A DNA stretch of 64,000 nucleotides from Terrilactibacillus laevilacticus (GCF_006517395.1 NZ_VDCY01000009.1:58667-122666); one strand, 5' to 3'. Counted from the first letter of the stretch, positions 40,051-48,654 are shown. Numbers and translations: made by a program. Notes: a model not told the origin generated them from the sequence alone.

Positions 40051-41589
40051 ATGACGGCAAAAAGAGCACTAATCAGCGTATCAGACAAAACAGGATTAAT
40101 ACCATTTGTAAAAAAACTCGTTGAAAAAAACATTGAAATCATTTCAACTGGTGGAACAAGACAATTGTTTGTTGACAATGGTATTCCAGTCAAAACAGTT
40201 GACGAAGTCACTGGTTTTCCAGAAATTCTAGATGGTCGCGTTAAAACGCTTCATCCTATGATTCATGGCGGATTGCTTGCTGTTAGAGAAAATCCTGAAC
40301 ATGTTAAAACAATCAAGGAACACAACATTCATCCAATTGATTTTGTCGTGGTGAACCTCTATCCATTCAAAGAAACCATTTCTCGTCCAGATGTAGCCTA
40401 TGCTGACGCTGTTGAAAATATTGATATCGGCGGTCCAAGCATGCTTCGTTCAGCAGCTAAAAATCACCGAGATGTAACGGTTGTTTGCGATCCATCTGAT
40501 TATAGTGCGGTTCTCGAAGCTATGAATGATGAAGGTGAAGTTCCATTTGAAATTAAACAAAAACTTGCGGCAAAAGTCTTCCGCCATACTGCAGCTTATG
40601 ACGCATTGATTGCAGATTACTTTACGAAACAAGTGGGCGAAGAATATCCAGAAAAATTAACCGTCACTTACGAAAAGAAACAAGCTCTTCGTTACGGTGA
40701 AAATCCTCACCAAAGTGCCGCATTTTATAGCGAACCATTAAAAAATCAGTCTACAATTGCTGAAGCTGTTCAATTACACGGAAAAGAACTCTCATATAAT
40801 AATATTAAAGACGCTGATGCAGCACTTGGTATTGTTAAAGAATTTAAAGATCCAGCAGCTGTTGCTGTTAAACATATGAATCCTTGCGGGATTGGTATTG
40901 GAGAAACCATTAATGCCGCATTTGATAAAGCATTTGATGCAGATCCGGTCTCTATTTTTGGCGGCATTATTGCCCTTAATCGTGAAGTAGACGCTGAGCT
41001 TGCTGAAAAATTGCATAAAATCTTCCTTGAAATTGTCATTGCACCAAGCTTTACTCAAGAAGCTCTAGATATATTAGAAAAGAAAAAGAACCTTCGTTTA
41101 TTAACGATTGAATTTACAGATGATCAAAATACGGTTCCTCAATATACATCTGTACGTGGCGGTCTTCTTGTCCAAGACCTTGATACAAAAGGACTTGATG
41201 GTGTTGAACTTAAAGTTGTGACCAAACGCGAACCAACAGAAGAAGAATTAAAACAACTTAAATTTGCTTGGAAAGCTGTTAAACATGTGAAATCAAATGC
41301 GATTGTTCTTGTTAAAGATGATCAAACAGTTGGCATTGGTGCGGGTCAAATGAACCGGGTTGGTGCAGCGAAAATTGCGATTGAACAAGCAGGTGACAAA
41401 GCAAAAGGATCTGTTCTTTCATCTGATGCATTCTTTCCAATGAATGATACAGTTGAAACAGCTGCGAAAGCTGGGATAACGGCTATCATCCAACCAGGCG
41501 GCTCGATTCGTGACCAAGAATCGATTGATATGGCGGATAAATATGGTATCGCCATGGTAACAACGGGGATTCGTCATTTTAAACATTAA
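40051..41589 (+). CDS. purH: Bifunctional AICAR transformylase/IMP cyclohydrolase
   Basis: Last two steps to IMP. 512 residues. The IMP cyclohydrolase domain (1-200) begins [11 protein letters not shown] and has STGGTRQ, and the transformylase domain (about 200-512) has [13 protein letters not shown], the Lys-His pair in [10 protein letters not shown], and [18 protein letters not shown] precedes the ATG. A strong terminator-like hairpin lies between it and purD. Confidence 0.97.
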   Translation: MTAKRALISVSDKTGLIPFVKKLVEKNIEIISTGGTRQLFVDNGIPVKTVDEVTGFPEILDGRVKTLHPMIHGGLLAVRENPEHVKTIKEHNIHPIDFVVVNLYPFKETISRPDVAYADAVENIDIGGPSMLRSAAKNHRDVTVVCDPSDYSAVLEAMNDEGEVPFEIKQKLAAKVFRHTAAYDALIADYFTKQVGEEYPEKLTVTYEKKQALRYGENPHQSAAFYSEPLKNQSTIAEAVQLHGKELSYNNIKDADAALGIVKEFKDPAAVAVKHMNPCGIGIGETINAAFDKAFDADPVSIFGGIIALNREVDAELAEKLHKIFLEIVIAPSFTQEALDILEKKKNLRLLTIEFTDDQNTVPQYTSVRGGLLVQDLDTKGLDGVELKVVTKREPTEEELKQLKFAWKAVKHVKSNAIVLVKDDQTVGIGAGQMNRVGAAKIAIEQAGDKAKGSVLSSDAFFPMNDTVETAAKAGITAIIQPGGSIRDQESIDMADKYGIAMVTTGIRHFKH

Positions 41590-41626
41590 TTGATCTTTCA
41601 TTCTCGTAAAATAAAGATACCCATAT

Positions 41627-41662
41627 AAAACCTCACCGCAACCGTTTGGGTGAGGTTTTATA
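41627..41662 (+). terminator. Internal terminator between purH and purD
   Basis: AAAACCTCACC pairs perfectly with GGTGAGGTTTT around an 11-base loop, and the right arm runs into TTTTAT. It lies inside the pur operon and should lower purD expression or mark an operon boundary. Confidence 0.8.
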
Positions 41663-41687
41663 ACCATCGAATGTCTAGGAGGTTATT

Positions 41688-42959
41688 ATGAAGGTTTTGG
41701 TTGTAGGTAATGGCGGAAGAGAGCATGTTCTAGCTTGGAAATTTGCACAAAGTCCAAAGGTGAACAAAGTATATGCGGCTCCTGGAAGCGATGGAATGAA
41801 AAATGTCGCAGAATGCGTCGCCATAGATGTTCTTGACTTCGAAGGACTTAGTCAATTTGCTAAAGAAGCTGAGATTGATTTAACAATGGTAGGCCCTGAA
41901 GTTCCACTTGTTCACGGCATTGTGGATCATTTTCAAAAAGAAGGACTAAAAATTTTCGGACCAACAGAAGCAGCGGCTCAAATTGAAGGAAGTAAACATT
42001 TTGCTAAGACGTTAATGACAAACTATCAAATTCCAACTAGTGAGTTTCAAACCTTTACTGACTATGAAAAAGCCAAACAATACATCGCTGAAAAAGGGGC
42101 TCCCATTGTACTAAAAGCCGATGGTCTTGCAGCTGGAAAAGGCGTTATTGTGGCTATGACGGATGAAGAAGCCGAGGCAGGTTTGAAAGAAATTATGCAG
42201 GATTCAGCCTTTGGTGAAGCGGGCAGCCAAGTTGTTATTGAAGATTTTCTTAAGGGTGAGGAATTTTCTTTAATGGCACTCGTTAATGGAGAAAATGTTG
42301 TACCACTTGCGATCGCTCAAGATCACAAACGAGCTTTTGAAGGAGACAAAGGATTAAATACTGGGGGCATGGGGGCTTACTCACCGGTACCACAAATTCC
42401 GGATTCAGTCGTTGAAGAAGCCATTCAAACCATTTTGATTCCAACGGCTAAAGCTATGGTTAAAGAAAACTGTTCATTCACAGGAATCCTTTATGCTGGT
42501 TTGATGTTAACAGCAAATGGTCCCAAAGTCATCGAATTCAACTGCCGTTTCGGAGATCCTGAAACACAGGTCATTTTACCACGATTGGAATCTGATTTTG
42601 TCCAAGCAATTGAAGATGTTTTAGCAGGTCAAACACCAGAGCTAAGTTGGACAAAACAAGTGGCTCTTGGAACGGTTCTTGCATCAAGTGGCTATCCAAA
42701 AGCCTATGACAAGGGTAACGTGATTCCGCATCTCGACGATTTAGATAATGAAGCTTTGGTCTTCCATGCTGGCACGAAAAAAGTAAACGGTGAATGGGTA
42801 ACAAATGGAGGACGTGTTCTCCTCGTTGCAAAACTCGCCGATACTTTGCAAGAAGCTCAAGCGCAAGTCAATGCGAGTTTGAGAAAGATTGAGAGTGATG
42901 CAACCTTTTATCGTAAGGATATTGGGCACCGGGCATTGAAGGAATCCCATTTAAATTGA
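41688..42959 (+). CDS. purD: Phosphoribosylamine-glycine ligase
   Basis: ATP-grasp ligase that forms GAR from phosphoribosylamine and glycine. 423 residues: KVLVVGNGGREHVLAWK at the N-terminus, VLKADGLAAGKGV in the ATP-grasp fold, and EFNCRFGDPETQ near the metal site. AGGAGG precedes the ATG. Last gene of the pur cluster, set apart from purH by a terminator-like hairpin. Confidence 0.97.
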   Translation: MKVLVVGNGGREHVLAWKFAQSPKVNKVYAAPGSDGMKNVAECVAIDVLDFEGLSQFAKEAEIDLTMVGPEVPLVHGIVDHFQKEGLKIFGPTEAAAQIEGSKHFAKTLMTNYQIPTSEFQTFTDYEKAKQYIAEKGAPIVLKADGLAAGKGVIVAMTDEEAEAGLKEIMQDSAFGEAGSQVVIEDFLKGEEFSLMALVNGENVVPLAIAQDHKRAFEGDKGLNTGGMGAYSPVPQIPDSVVEEAIQTILIPTAKAMVKENCSFTGILYAGLMLTANGPKVIEFNCRFGDPETQVILPRLESDFVQAIEDVLAGQTPELSWTKQVALGTVLASSGYPKAYDKGNVIPHLDDLDNEALVFHAGTKKVNGEWVTNGGRVLLVAKLADTLQEAQAQVNASLRKIESDATFYRKDIGHRALKESHLN

Positions 42960-42973
42960 AAAAAATCAAACGA

Positions 42974-43008
42974 AACACACAGGCCTTTGTTTGACCTGTG
43001 TGTTTTTT
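42974..43008. terminator. Bidirectional terminator purD / EamA-like gene
   Basis: AACACACAGG pairs perfectly with CCTGTGTGTT, with T-runs on both sides. It serves purD on the plus strand and the minus-strand transporter gene, whose stop begins two bases away. Confidence 0.92.
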
Positions 43009-43009
43009 G

Positions 43010-43978
43010 TTATGCGCTCACTTTTTGTTTAGCGGCAGATCCTGTTGCGTGCGATAAGTAGCTATGCAGCACCATTCCGATCATAATCACAAACATGCCA
43101 ACCCAAGACAATAAGGACGGAAGAGGACTAGACAAAAGAACCATTTCCCCTAGCACTGTAAAGAGTACCTCCATTGACTGTGTGGCCTCGACAGCTGCAA
43201 GCTGTTGCATATTTCCTCTTACTCGATCTGTCGCATTGAAGAAAAGAATGGTGGCAATAACACCGGAACTGATTGCGACAATGATCGATTGACCCACTTG
43301 ATTAAGGCTAGGCATCCCCGTTGAACTGATACCGAATACAGAAAGAACGAGCCAGAATGGAAGACTTGCTAGCGTCATCCCGAGTACTCTTTGATAAGTA
43401 TCTAAACGACCACCGCTGACTTCCATCATTTTTCTGTTTCCAAGTGGATAGGCAAAAGAAGCCACAATGACGGGAATGATGCCAAATAAAACATCTTTTG
43501 GTGAAAATTGATTGGCTTGCTCAACTTGAATTAGAGCGATCCCTACTAAAATGATCATGGACATGAAGAGTCCTTTTATTGGGATTTTACCTCTCATTTT
43601 TAAGGGGCCTTGTGATGTTTGGATGATTTCATAAAAAAAGGGAGCTAGTAATGAGCCCGAGATAATGGTCATTTGCCAAGTTCCAGCGATGAGCCATCCA
43701 GGTGCAAAACTAGAGGCGAAACATAGTGGAGCGTAAAACAAACCAAAGCCAACAGAACTCCAAAGGATCCAACTCCATATATTTTCCTTCATAACACTTA
43801 GCAAATGAGACAAATTTTTTCTCATTAAGACAAGAAGAAGTAAAAAAGGAACCATAAAGAAATATCGCAAGGAACCACTCCAAATCCAGCTTCCTCCTGA
43901 AAGTTCCATCGATCGATTAAAAATAAAAGCAGCAGCAAAGAAAAAAGCTGCGAAGATGCCCAGTAGGATCGCTTGCAA
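43010..43978 (-). CDS. EamA/DMT-superfamily transporter (multidrug-resistance efflux type)
   Basis: A 322-residue membrane protein with 10 hydrophobic segments. The repeat pattern and the phrases FFFAAAFIFNRSMELSGGSWIWSGSLRYFFM and AVEATQSMEVLFTVLGE place it in the EmrE-like branch of the drug/metabolite transporter superfamily; substrate unknown. Start taken as TTG 43978 behind GAGGTG on the minus strand. An ATG at 44041 would add a 21-residue segment with no family counterpart. Convergent with purD and not expected to belong to purine metabolism. Confidence 0.82.
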   Translation of the reverse strand: MQAILLGIFAAFFFAAAFIFNRSMELSGGSWIWSGSLRYFFMVPFLLLLVLMRKNLSHLLSVMKENIWSWILWSSVGFGLFYAPLCFASSFAPGWLIAGTWQMTIISGSLLAPFFYEIIQTSQGPLKMRGKIPIKGLFMSMIILVGIALIQVEQANQFSPKDVLFGIIPVIVASFAYPLGNRKMMEVSGGRLDTYQRVLGMTLASLPFWLVLSVFGISSTGMPSLNQVGQSIIVAISSGVIATILFFNATDRVRGNMQQLAAVEATQSMEVLFTVLGEMVLLSSPLPSLLSWVGMFVIMIGMVLHSYLSHATGSAAKQKVSA

Positions 43979-44049
43979 AACATTCACCTCAAAACATTTT
44001 AAAAGTACAATCGTCAATATAATACGAAAACATATTTTCAATATATCAA

Positions 44050-44079
44050 TTATAGTTTGAAAAGTGAATAAGTAATTTA
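44050..44079. repeat. Left flanking direct repeat of the D2/B3 block
   Basis: TTATAGTTTGAAAAGTGAAT and following bases are repeated with few changes at 45139-45167. The two copies enclose the D array and element B copy 3. Confidence 0.7.
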
Positions 44080-44135
44080 ATATGAAACGCTAATCAATGG
44101 ATTTTTTATCCTAAGCTGATTCGATTCTATAAACT

Positions 44136-44837
44136 TAGGAAGTAGCTCAATTAACTCAGGAAGTGCCTCAATAACTTTGGAAGTGCCTCAATTAAGTCAA
44201 GAAGTGGCTCAATAACTGAGGAAGTAGCTCAATAACTTTGGAAGTGGCTCAAAGTGCCTCAATTAGGTTAGGAAGTGCCTCAATTAGGTTAGAAAGTGGC
44301 TCAATTAACTCAGGAAGTGCCTCAATAACTTGGGAAGTGCCTCAATAACTTGGGAAGTGGCTCAATTAACTCAGGAAGTGCCTCAATAACTTTGGAAGTG
44401 CCTCAATTAAGTCAAGAAGTGGCTCAATAACTTAGGAAGTAGCTCAATTAAGTCTGAAAGTGCCTCAATTAATTAGGAAGTGCCTCAATTAGGTTAGGAA
44501 GTGGCTCAATTAACTCAGGAAGTGCCTCAATAACTTTGGAAGTGCCTCAATTAAGTCAAGAAGTGTCTCAATAACTTTGGAAGTGCCTCAATTAAGTCAA
44601 GAAGTGGCTCAATAACTTAGGAAGTGCCTCAATAACTTGGGAAGTGGCTCAATTAACTCAGGAAGTGCCTCAATAACTTGGGAAGTGCCTCAATTAACTC
44701 AGGAAGTGCCTCAATAACTTGGGAAGTGCCTCAATTAACTTAGGAAGTAGCTCAATAACTTTGGAGGTGCCTCAATTAACTCAGGAAGTGGCTCAATTAA
44801 CTCTGAAAGTGCCTCAATAACTGAGTAAGTACTTTAA
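44136..44837. repeat. Repeat D, long tandem array 2
   Basis: About 700 bases of direct tandem units of 20-21 bp (roughly 33 units). Typical units are GGAAGTGGCTCAATTAACTC and GGAAGTGCCTCAATAACTTT. The core AAGTGSCTCAATWA is nearly fixed, and the tail varies among about six forms. All frames carry frequent stops, so it is not coding. There are no unique spacers, so it is not a CRISPR. Confidence 0.95.
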
Positions 44838-44859
44838 TTAATTCATGGTTCAACAATAA

Positions 44860-45139
44860 GTGCGTGTTCAAAAAGGTGAAAAATGAAAAGGGTTACTGGC
44901 TAAGTACGCTGGCATCCTGCAAGAAACGCCAGTTACTTGCCCGTCCTGGGCGTCGGAGGCTAAGAGCGGCGCTGTTTTGAGTACCAGCATTCCACATGAT
45001 GTGGTAGCTTCAGGCGCCAGCCACAGGACGTGAGCAATTTTAGCCAGCACTCCTCTTGTATCCACTACATGAGGACCGGAAAAAAAAGTGGACGCCGAGA
45101 TTCGTAGCTTATCATTTGGTGACTTTTTGAACAACCCCT
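44860..45139 (+). mobile_element. Element B, copy 3 (composite, 280 bp)
   Basis: Both ends match element B, but the middle holds about 65 extra bases (CCAGCATTCCACATGATG onward) not seen in other copies. Flanks are ATAA on the left and TATA on the right, so it lacks the 4-bp duplication seen at the other copies. It is in inverse orientation to copy 4 across ywnAB. Confidence 0.8.
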
Positions 45140-45167
45140 TATAGTCTGAAAAGTGAATAAATAATTA
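45139..45167. repeat. Right flanking direct repeat of the D2/B3 block
   Basis: Second copy of the 44050-44079 sequence, with about three mismatches over the first 28 bases. It begins at the last base of element B copy 3. Confidence 0.7.
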
Positions 45168-45197
45168 AAAACTCGTCGATTTCTATTTTCGATTTAA

Positions 45198-45226
45198 TTG
45201 ACAATCCTTCTACCTGTAACTATAAT
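45198..45226 (+). promoter_or_regulatory. SigA promoter of ywnAB
   Basis: Perfect TTGACA and TATAAT with a 17-base spacer. The -10 lies inside an inverted repeat. Confidence 0.9.
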
Positions 45227-45236
45227 GATTACAGGT
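45212..45236. promoter_or_regulatory. Palindromic operator over the ywnA -10
   Basis: ACCTGTAA and TTACAGGT are perfect 8-bp inverted arms with a 9-base centre that contains the -10. A repressor bound here would block the promoter. The related site at 45684 supports a real operator. Confidence 0.8.
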
Positions 45237-45246
45237 GGTGGATCAC

Positions 45247-45660
45247 ATGATTAATAGTCGTCTAGCCGTCGCTATCCATATTTTAACCTTAATTGCATCT
45301 AGAAAAGATCAAGTAGAGATGACATCAGAGTTTATTGCAGGCAGTGTTAATACTAATCCGGTTGTCATTCGACGCATCATTGGAATGTTGCGGAAAGCAG
45401 ACATTCTTAAGACTCAAGCAGGAGTTGCGGGAGCCGTATTAGCTAGAAATCCTGACCAAATAACACTCTTAGATGTTTATCGAGCTGTTGAACCAAGAGA
45501 TGAACTGTTTTCGATACATGAGGATCCTAATCCAAATTGTCCAGTTGGAAAAAGAATTCAAGGTTCTCTTGATCATATTTTTCACCATGCCCAATCGATG
45601 ATGGAAAGTGAATTATCTAAAAAAACGATAAAAGACATCTTAACAAGCATGTTTGCTTAA
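45247..45660 (+). CDS. ywnA: Rrf2-family transcriptional regulator (YwnA-like)
   Basis: A 137-residue winged-helix regulator. N-terminal helix SRLAVAIHILTLIA, recognition region NTNPVVIRRIIGMLRKADIL, and wing TQAGVAGA are typical of Rrf2 proteins. It lacks the three-Cys iron-sulfur cluster of IscR/NsrR but has C98 in NPNCPVG, as in YwnA; a Cys at this position (C99) acts in redox sensing in staphylococcal HypR, so thiol control is a reasonable guess. ATG 45247 follows AGGTGGTGG. Divergent from the EamA-like gene; followed by ywnB, with matching palindromes before both genes. Confidence 0.9.
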   Translation: MINSRLAVAIHILTLIASRKDQVEMTSEFIAGSVNTNPVVIRRIIGMLRKADILKTQAGVAGAVLARNPDQITLLDVYRAVEPRDELFSIHEDPNPNCPVGKRIQGSLDHIFHHAQSMMESELSKKTIKDILTSMFA

Positions 45661-45683
45661 TTAAGATGTTTCTTATATACAAC

Positions 45684-45704
45684 ATGTAACTGAAATGGTT
45701 ACAT
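45684..45704. promoter_or_regulatory. Second YwnA-type operator before ywnB
   Basis: ATGTAAC and GTTACAT are perfect arms with a 7-base centre. The 19-base core matches the ywnA operator at 16 of 19 positions. It lies 29 bases before ywnB. Confidence 0.75.
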
Positions 45705-45733
45705 CTATTAGCTTACAATGAGGAGGCACTTAT

Positions 45734-46369
45734 ATGAAAATAGGTATTATTGGAGCAACAGGAAAAGCGGGTTCCCGTATTTTGAACGAGGCGCTATCAA
45801 GAGGTCATGAAGTTACAGCAATTGTACGCCATCCAAATAAACTAGACAATACGAATGTGAGTGTTGTTGAAAAAGATATTTTTGATTTAACGAGAGAAGA
45901 TCTTGTAAAATATGATATCGTGGTCAATGCATTTGGTGCGCCAATGGGTGAAGAACATTTGCACGTTGAAGCAGGGCGTATTCTCATCAATGCTTTAAAA
46001 GGAGCCACACATACACGTTTAATTGTAGTTGGCGGAGCTGGAAGCTTATATGTTGACGAGGCTCATTCAATTAAATTAATTGATACTCCTGAATTCCCGG
46101 ATTTTGTAAAGCCAACGGCAGCAAATCAAGGAAAAAATCTAGAAGAACTAAAACAAACACCAGATCTTACGTGGACATTTATCAGTCCTTCAGCTTTGTT
46201 CGCTCAAGGTCGACGCACAGGAAATTATCGTCTCGGGAAAGACCAACTGTTAGTCAATAGTCAAGGGGAAAGTTATGTGAGCTACGAGGACTATGCTGTT
46301 ACTGTCTTGGATGAAATAGAAGATCCTAAATATATTAACGAACGTTTTACGGTTGTATCGGAGAAGTAA
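45734..46369 (+). CDS. ywnB: NAD(P)-binding Rossmann-fold protein (YwnB-like)
   Basis: A 211-residue atypical short-chain dehydrogenase/NAD(P)H-binding protein. GATGKAGSRIL near residue 7 is the dinucleotide-binding loop, and VVVNAFGAP and LIVVGGAGSLYV follow as in the YwnB/Rv2216-type family. The substrate is not known; relatives are often under redox-sensing regulators. AGGAGG precedes the ATG. Pairs with ywnA, as in B. subtilis ywnA-ywnB, and is probably controlled by it. Confidence 0.9.
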   Translation: MKIGIIGATGKAGSRILNEALSRGHEVTAIVRHPNKLDNTNVSVVEKDIFDLTREDLVKYDIVVNAFGAPMGEEHLHVEAGRILINALKGATHTRLIVVGGAGSLYVDEAHSIKLIDTPEFPDFVKPTAANQGKNLEELKQTPDLTWTFISPSALFAQGRRTGNYRLGKDQLLVNSQGESYVSYEDYAVTVLDEIEDPKYINERFTVVSEK

Positions 46370-46370
46370 T

Positions 46371-46588
46371 AGAGGTTGTTCAAAAAGTCGCCAAATGATA
46401 AGCTACGAATCTCGGCGCCCGCTTGTTTTTCCGGTCCTCATGTAGTAAAAACCTACATTCTGGTCCTCAAAACAGCGCCGCTCTTAGCCTTCCGACGCCC
46501 AGGACGGGCAAGTAACTGGCGTTTCTTGCAGGATTCTAGCGCACTTAGCCAGTAACCCTTTTCATTTGCCACCTTTTTGAACACGTAC
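46371..46588 (-). mobile_element. Element B, copy 4 (minus orientation)
   Basis: 218-bp copy in reverse orientation with perfect flanking 4-bp duplication TAAT (46367-46370 and 46589-46592). It begins directly after the ywnB stop, with the left duplication overlapping the stop codon. Confidence 0.87.
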
Positions 46589-46603
46589 TAATAGAAAAAT
46601 AAG

Positions 46604-46642
46604 ACGCTGGCTGGGAGGAGATATCTTTCAGCCAGCGTTTTT
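46604..46642 (+). terminator. Terminator beyond element B copy 4
   Basis: ACGCTGGCTG pairs perfectly with CAGCCAGCGT, followed by TTTTG. It is probably the original ywnAB terminator, now displaced from ywnB by the inserted element. Confidence 0.9.
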
Positions 46643-46793
46643 GTTTGCTGCATTATAGACCGATTTAGGTTTAAAACTTTAACCATTTAATCATTTAATG
46701 TATGATAGTAAAAGAGACAAGCGAACGATCGTGTGAAGTTATTAATTAATATATTGGCAATGGCAATATTTGATTTTGATAAGGAGAATGAAG

Positions 46794-48530
46794 ATGCTAA
46801 GTCACCAATGGTCAATGGAGACAATGAGACGACAAACAGACATCATAACAGGAGCAGTCTCCCCATCATTAGTACTGGCAAACGGTGTATATTTGAATAC
46901 CTATATAAAAAAATGGGAAAAGAGTAACGTATGGATTGATCAAGATCGTATTATTTATGTTGGAGATAGGCTTCCAAACAATTTAGAAAATACAAAGGTT
47001 GTAGATTGTTCAAATCGGTATCTTGTTCCAGGTTATATTGAACCGCATGTACATCCAACTCAGCTCTATAATCCGATGTCGATGGCAGAACACTCGGCAA
47101 AACATGGGACAACGACGCTAATATGTGACAATGCTATTTTTTATTTTCTATTAGATGATGAATCATCTTTTCAGATGATGGAAGAGTTAAATCGGACTCC
47201 CATTCAATTTTTTTGGTGGTGCAGATACGACCCGCAAACAGCTGTAAAAGACAATCCTTTCAATCAAAAGAGGATAAGCAAATGGTTGTCTCATCCACTC
47301 GTGATTCAAGGAGGAGAACTAACAGATTGGCCGGATGTTCTGCTTCAGGGAAATGATGAGATCTTAAAGTGGATGCAAGAAACGAAAGCTCAAGGACTGA
47401 AGATTGAAGGTCATTTACCCGGAGCATCTGAACGAACCTTAACACAAATGCGTCTTCTTGGTGTAACATGTGATCACGAAGCGATGACTGGAGATGAAGC
47501 GCTGACCAGACTTCGAACAGGACTTGCGACATCATTAAGGTATTCTTCAATTCGTCCTGATCTTCCAGACATTTTAGAAGACCTATTAGAAAAAGGAATT
47601 GAACATTTTGATCGATTGTTTATGACAACGGATGGTGCGACACCCAACTTTTTAAAACAAGGTGTCATGGATAAGCTAATCGATATTGCCATTGAAAAAG
47701 GTGTCAACTCGGCCGATGCCTATAGGATGGCCTCAAGCAATATTGCGTCTTATTACAATATGGATGATTGTTTAGGTCACATTGCTCCAGGTCGATTAGC
47801 TAACATTAACATCTTAGAGTCAAAGGTGAATCCCTATCCAATTTCTGTCTTATCTAAAGGTGTTTGGATAAAGAAAGAATCTGATATGATCAATGATTTA
47901 TTTTCAGACCAAACATGGTCAGAATCATTAAGGCCCTTAAATATGAACTTAACCTTAACTGAAAAAAATTTAGAAGTGACTTCTCCGCTTGGAATGGATA
48001 TGGTCAATGCTGTTATTGCAAAACCACTAGAATTAGATTCAATTCCGACTGATACAGATTTAGCTGAAGGTTTATTGTATCTATCACTTGTCGATCGAAA
48101 AGGAAAATGGATCACTAATACGATCGTCAAAGGGTTCGCAACTGACATACATGGTTTTGCATCGAGTTTTTCTTGTGCGGGTGACATTGTTTTAATCGGA
48201 AAAAACAAAAAGGACATGCTCATTGCCTTTGAGAGAATGAAGAAACGGGGCGGTGGATTAGTTTTATCTGAAAATGGGTCTATCCTGTATGACATTCCAC
48301 TTCCTTATCTCGGGATGATGTCAGAACATTCGATGGAAGAATTAGCAGATGAAGACCAAGTCATGGCCAACTTATTAAGAGAAAGAGGCTATTCATTTGT
48401 TGATCCATACTTTAGTCTGTTATTTATCTGTTCGACTCATTTACCATACATTCGAGTGACTTCTCTAGGTCTCTATGATGTACTAAAGCGTCAGGTTATG
48501 GTTCCTTCACGTGAGATAGCTCAAGATTAA
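46794..48530 (+). CDS. yerA: Adenine-deaminase-like amidohydrolase (YerA-like)
   Basis: A 578-residue protein of the adenine deaminase family, close in length to B. subtilis YerA. Metal-site motifs include EPHVHP (HxH at 85-87), a downstream GHLPG and CDHEAM, and DGATP. The C-terminal half has GGGLVLSENGS. YerA is the second adenine-deaminase paralogue beside AdeC; its real substrate is not proven. ATG 46794 follows AAGGAG; the open frame extends upstream to 46770 without a better site. Located between the pur region and yerC-pcrB as in B. subtilis. Confidence 0.88.
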   Translation: MLSHQWSMETMRRQTDIITGAVSPSLVLANGVYLNTYIKKWEKSNVWIDQDRIIYVGDRLPNNLENTKVVDCSNRYLVPGYIEPHVHPTQLYNPMSMAEHSAKHGTTTLICDNAIFYFLLDDESSFQMMEELNRTPIQFFWWCRYDPQTAVKDNPFNQKRISKWLSHPLVIQGGELTDWPDVLLQGNDEILKWMQETKAQGLKIEGHLPGASERTLTQMRLLGVTCDHEAMTGDEALTRLRTGLATSLRYSSIRPDLPDILEDLLEKGIEHFDRLFMTTDGATPNFLKQGVMDKLIDIAIEKGVNSADAYRMASSNIASYYNMDDCLGHIAPGRLANINILESKVNPYPISVLSKGVWIKKESDMINDLFSDQTWSESLRPLNMNLTLTEKNLEVTSPLGMDMVNAVIAKPLELDSIPTDTDLAEGLLYLSLVDRKGKWITNTIVKGFATDIHGFASSFSCAGDIVLIGKNKKDMLIAFERMKKRGGGLVLSENGSILYDIPLPYLGMMSEHSMEELADEDQVMANLLRERGYSFVDPYFSLLFICSTHLPYIRVTSLGLYDVLKRQVMVPSREIAQD

Positions 48531-48546
48531 TCATTCATTTACTTAA

Positions 48547-48654
48547 CCATCAGTGGGGGATGAAGCAGGCTAAAAACGCGACGTCCTGTCGCAACGCCTG
48601 CACTAGCAAATCCTGTGCGTCGAAAAACCCCCACAGATGGAAGTTTCACTTTAC
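48547..48654 (-). repeat. Repeat A, copy 5 (module 1 only)
   Basis: Reverse copy holding only module 1: outer arms CCATCAGTGGGGG and CCCCCACAGATGG, and inner GCGAC-AGGAC-GTCGC. Because module 2 is absent, the two modules are separable. Sits 16 bases after yerA. Confidence 0.78.

Noticed and set aside
44136..44837. CRISPR array
   Set aside because: Units are contiguous 20-21-bp repeats without unique spacers, and no cas genes are present.
44868..45134. 88-residue minus-strand open frame
   Set aside because: Lies inside element B copy 3 and is not kept in copies 1, 2, 4 or 5.
44860..46592. A proven composite transposon carrying ywnAB
   Set aside because: The outer flanks differ (ATAA and TAAT), and copy 4 alone has its own TAAT duplication, so joint movement is not shown.
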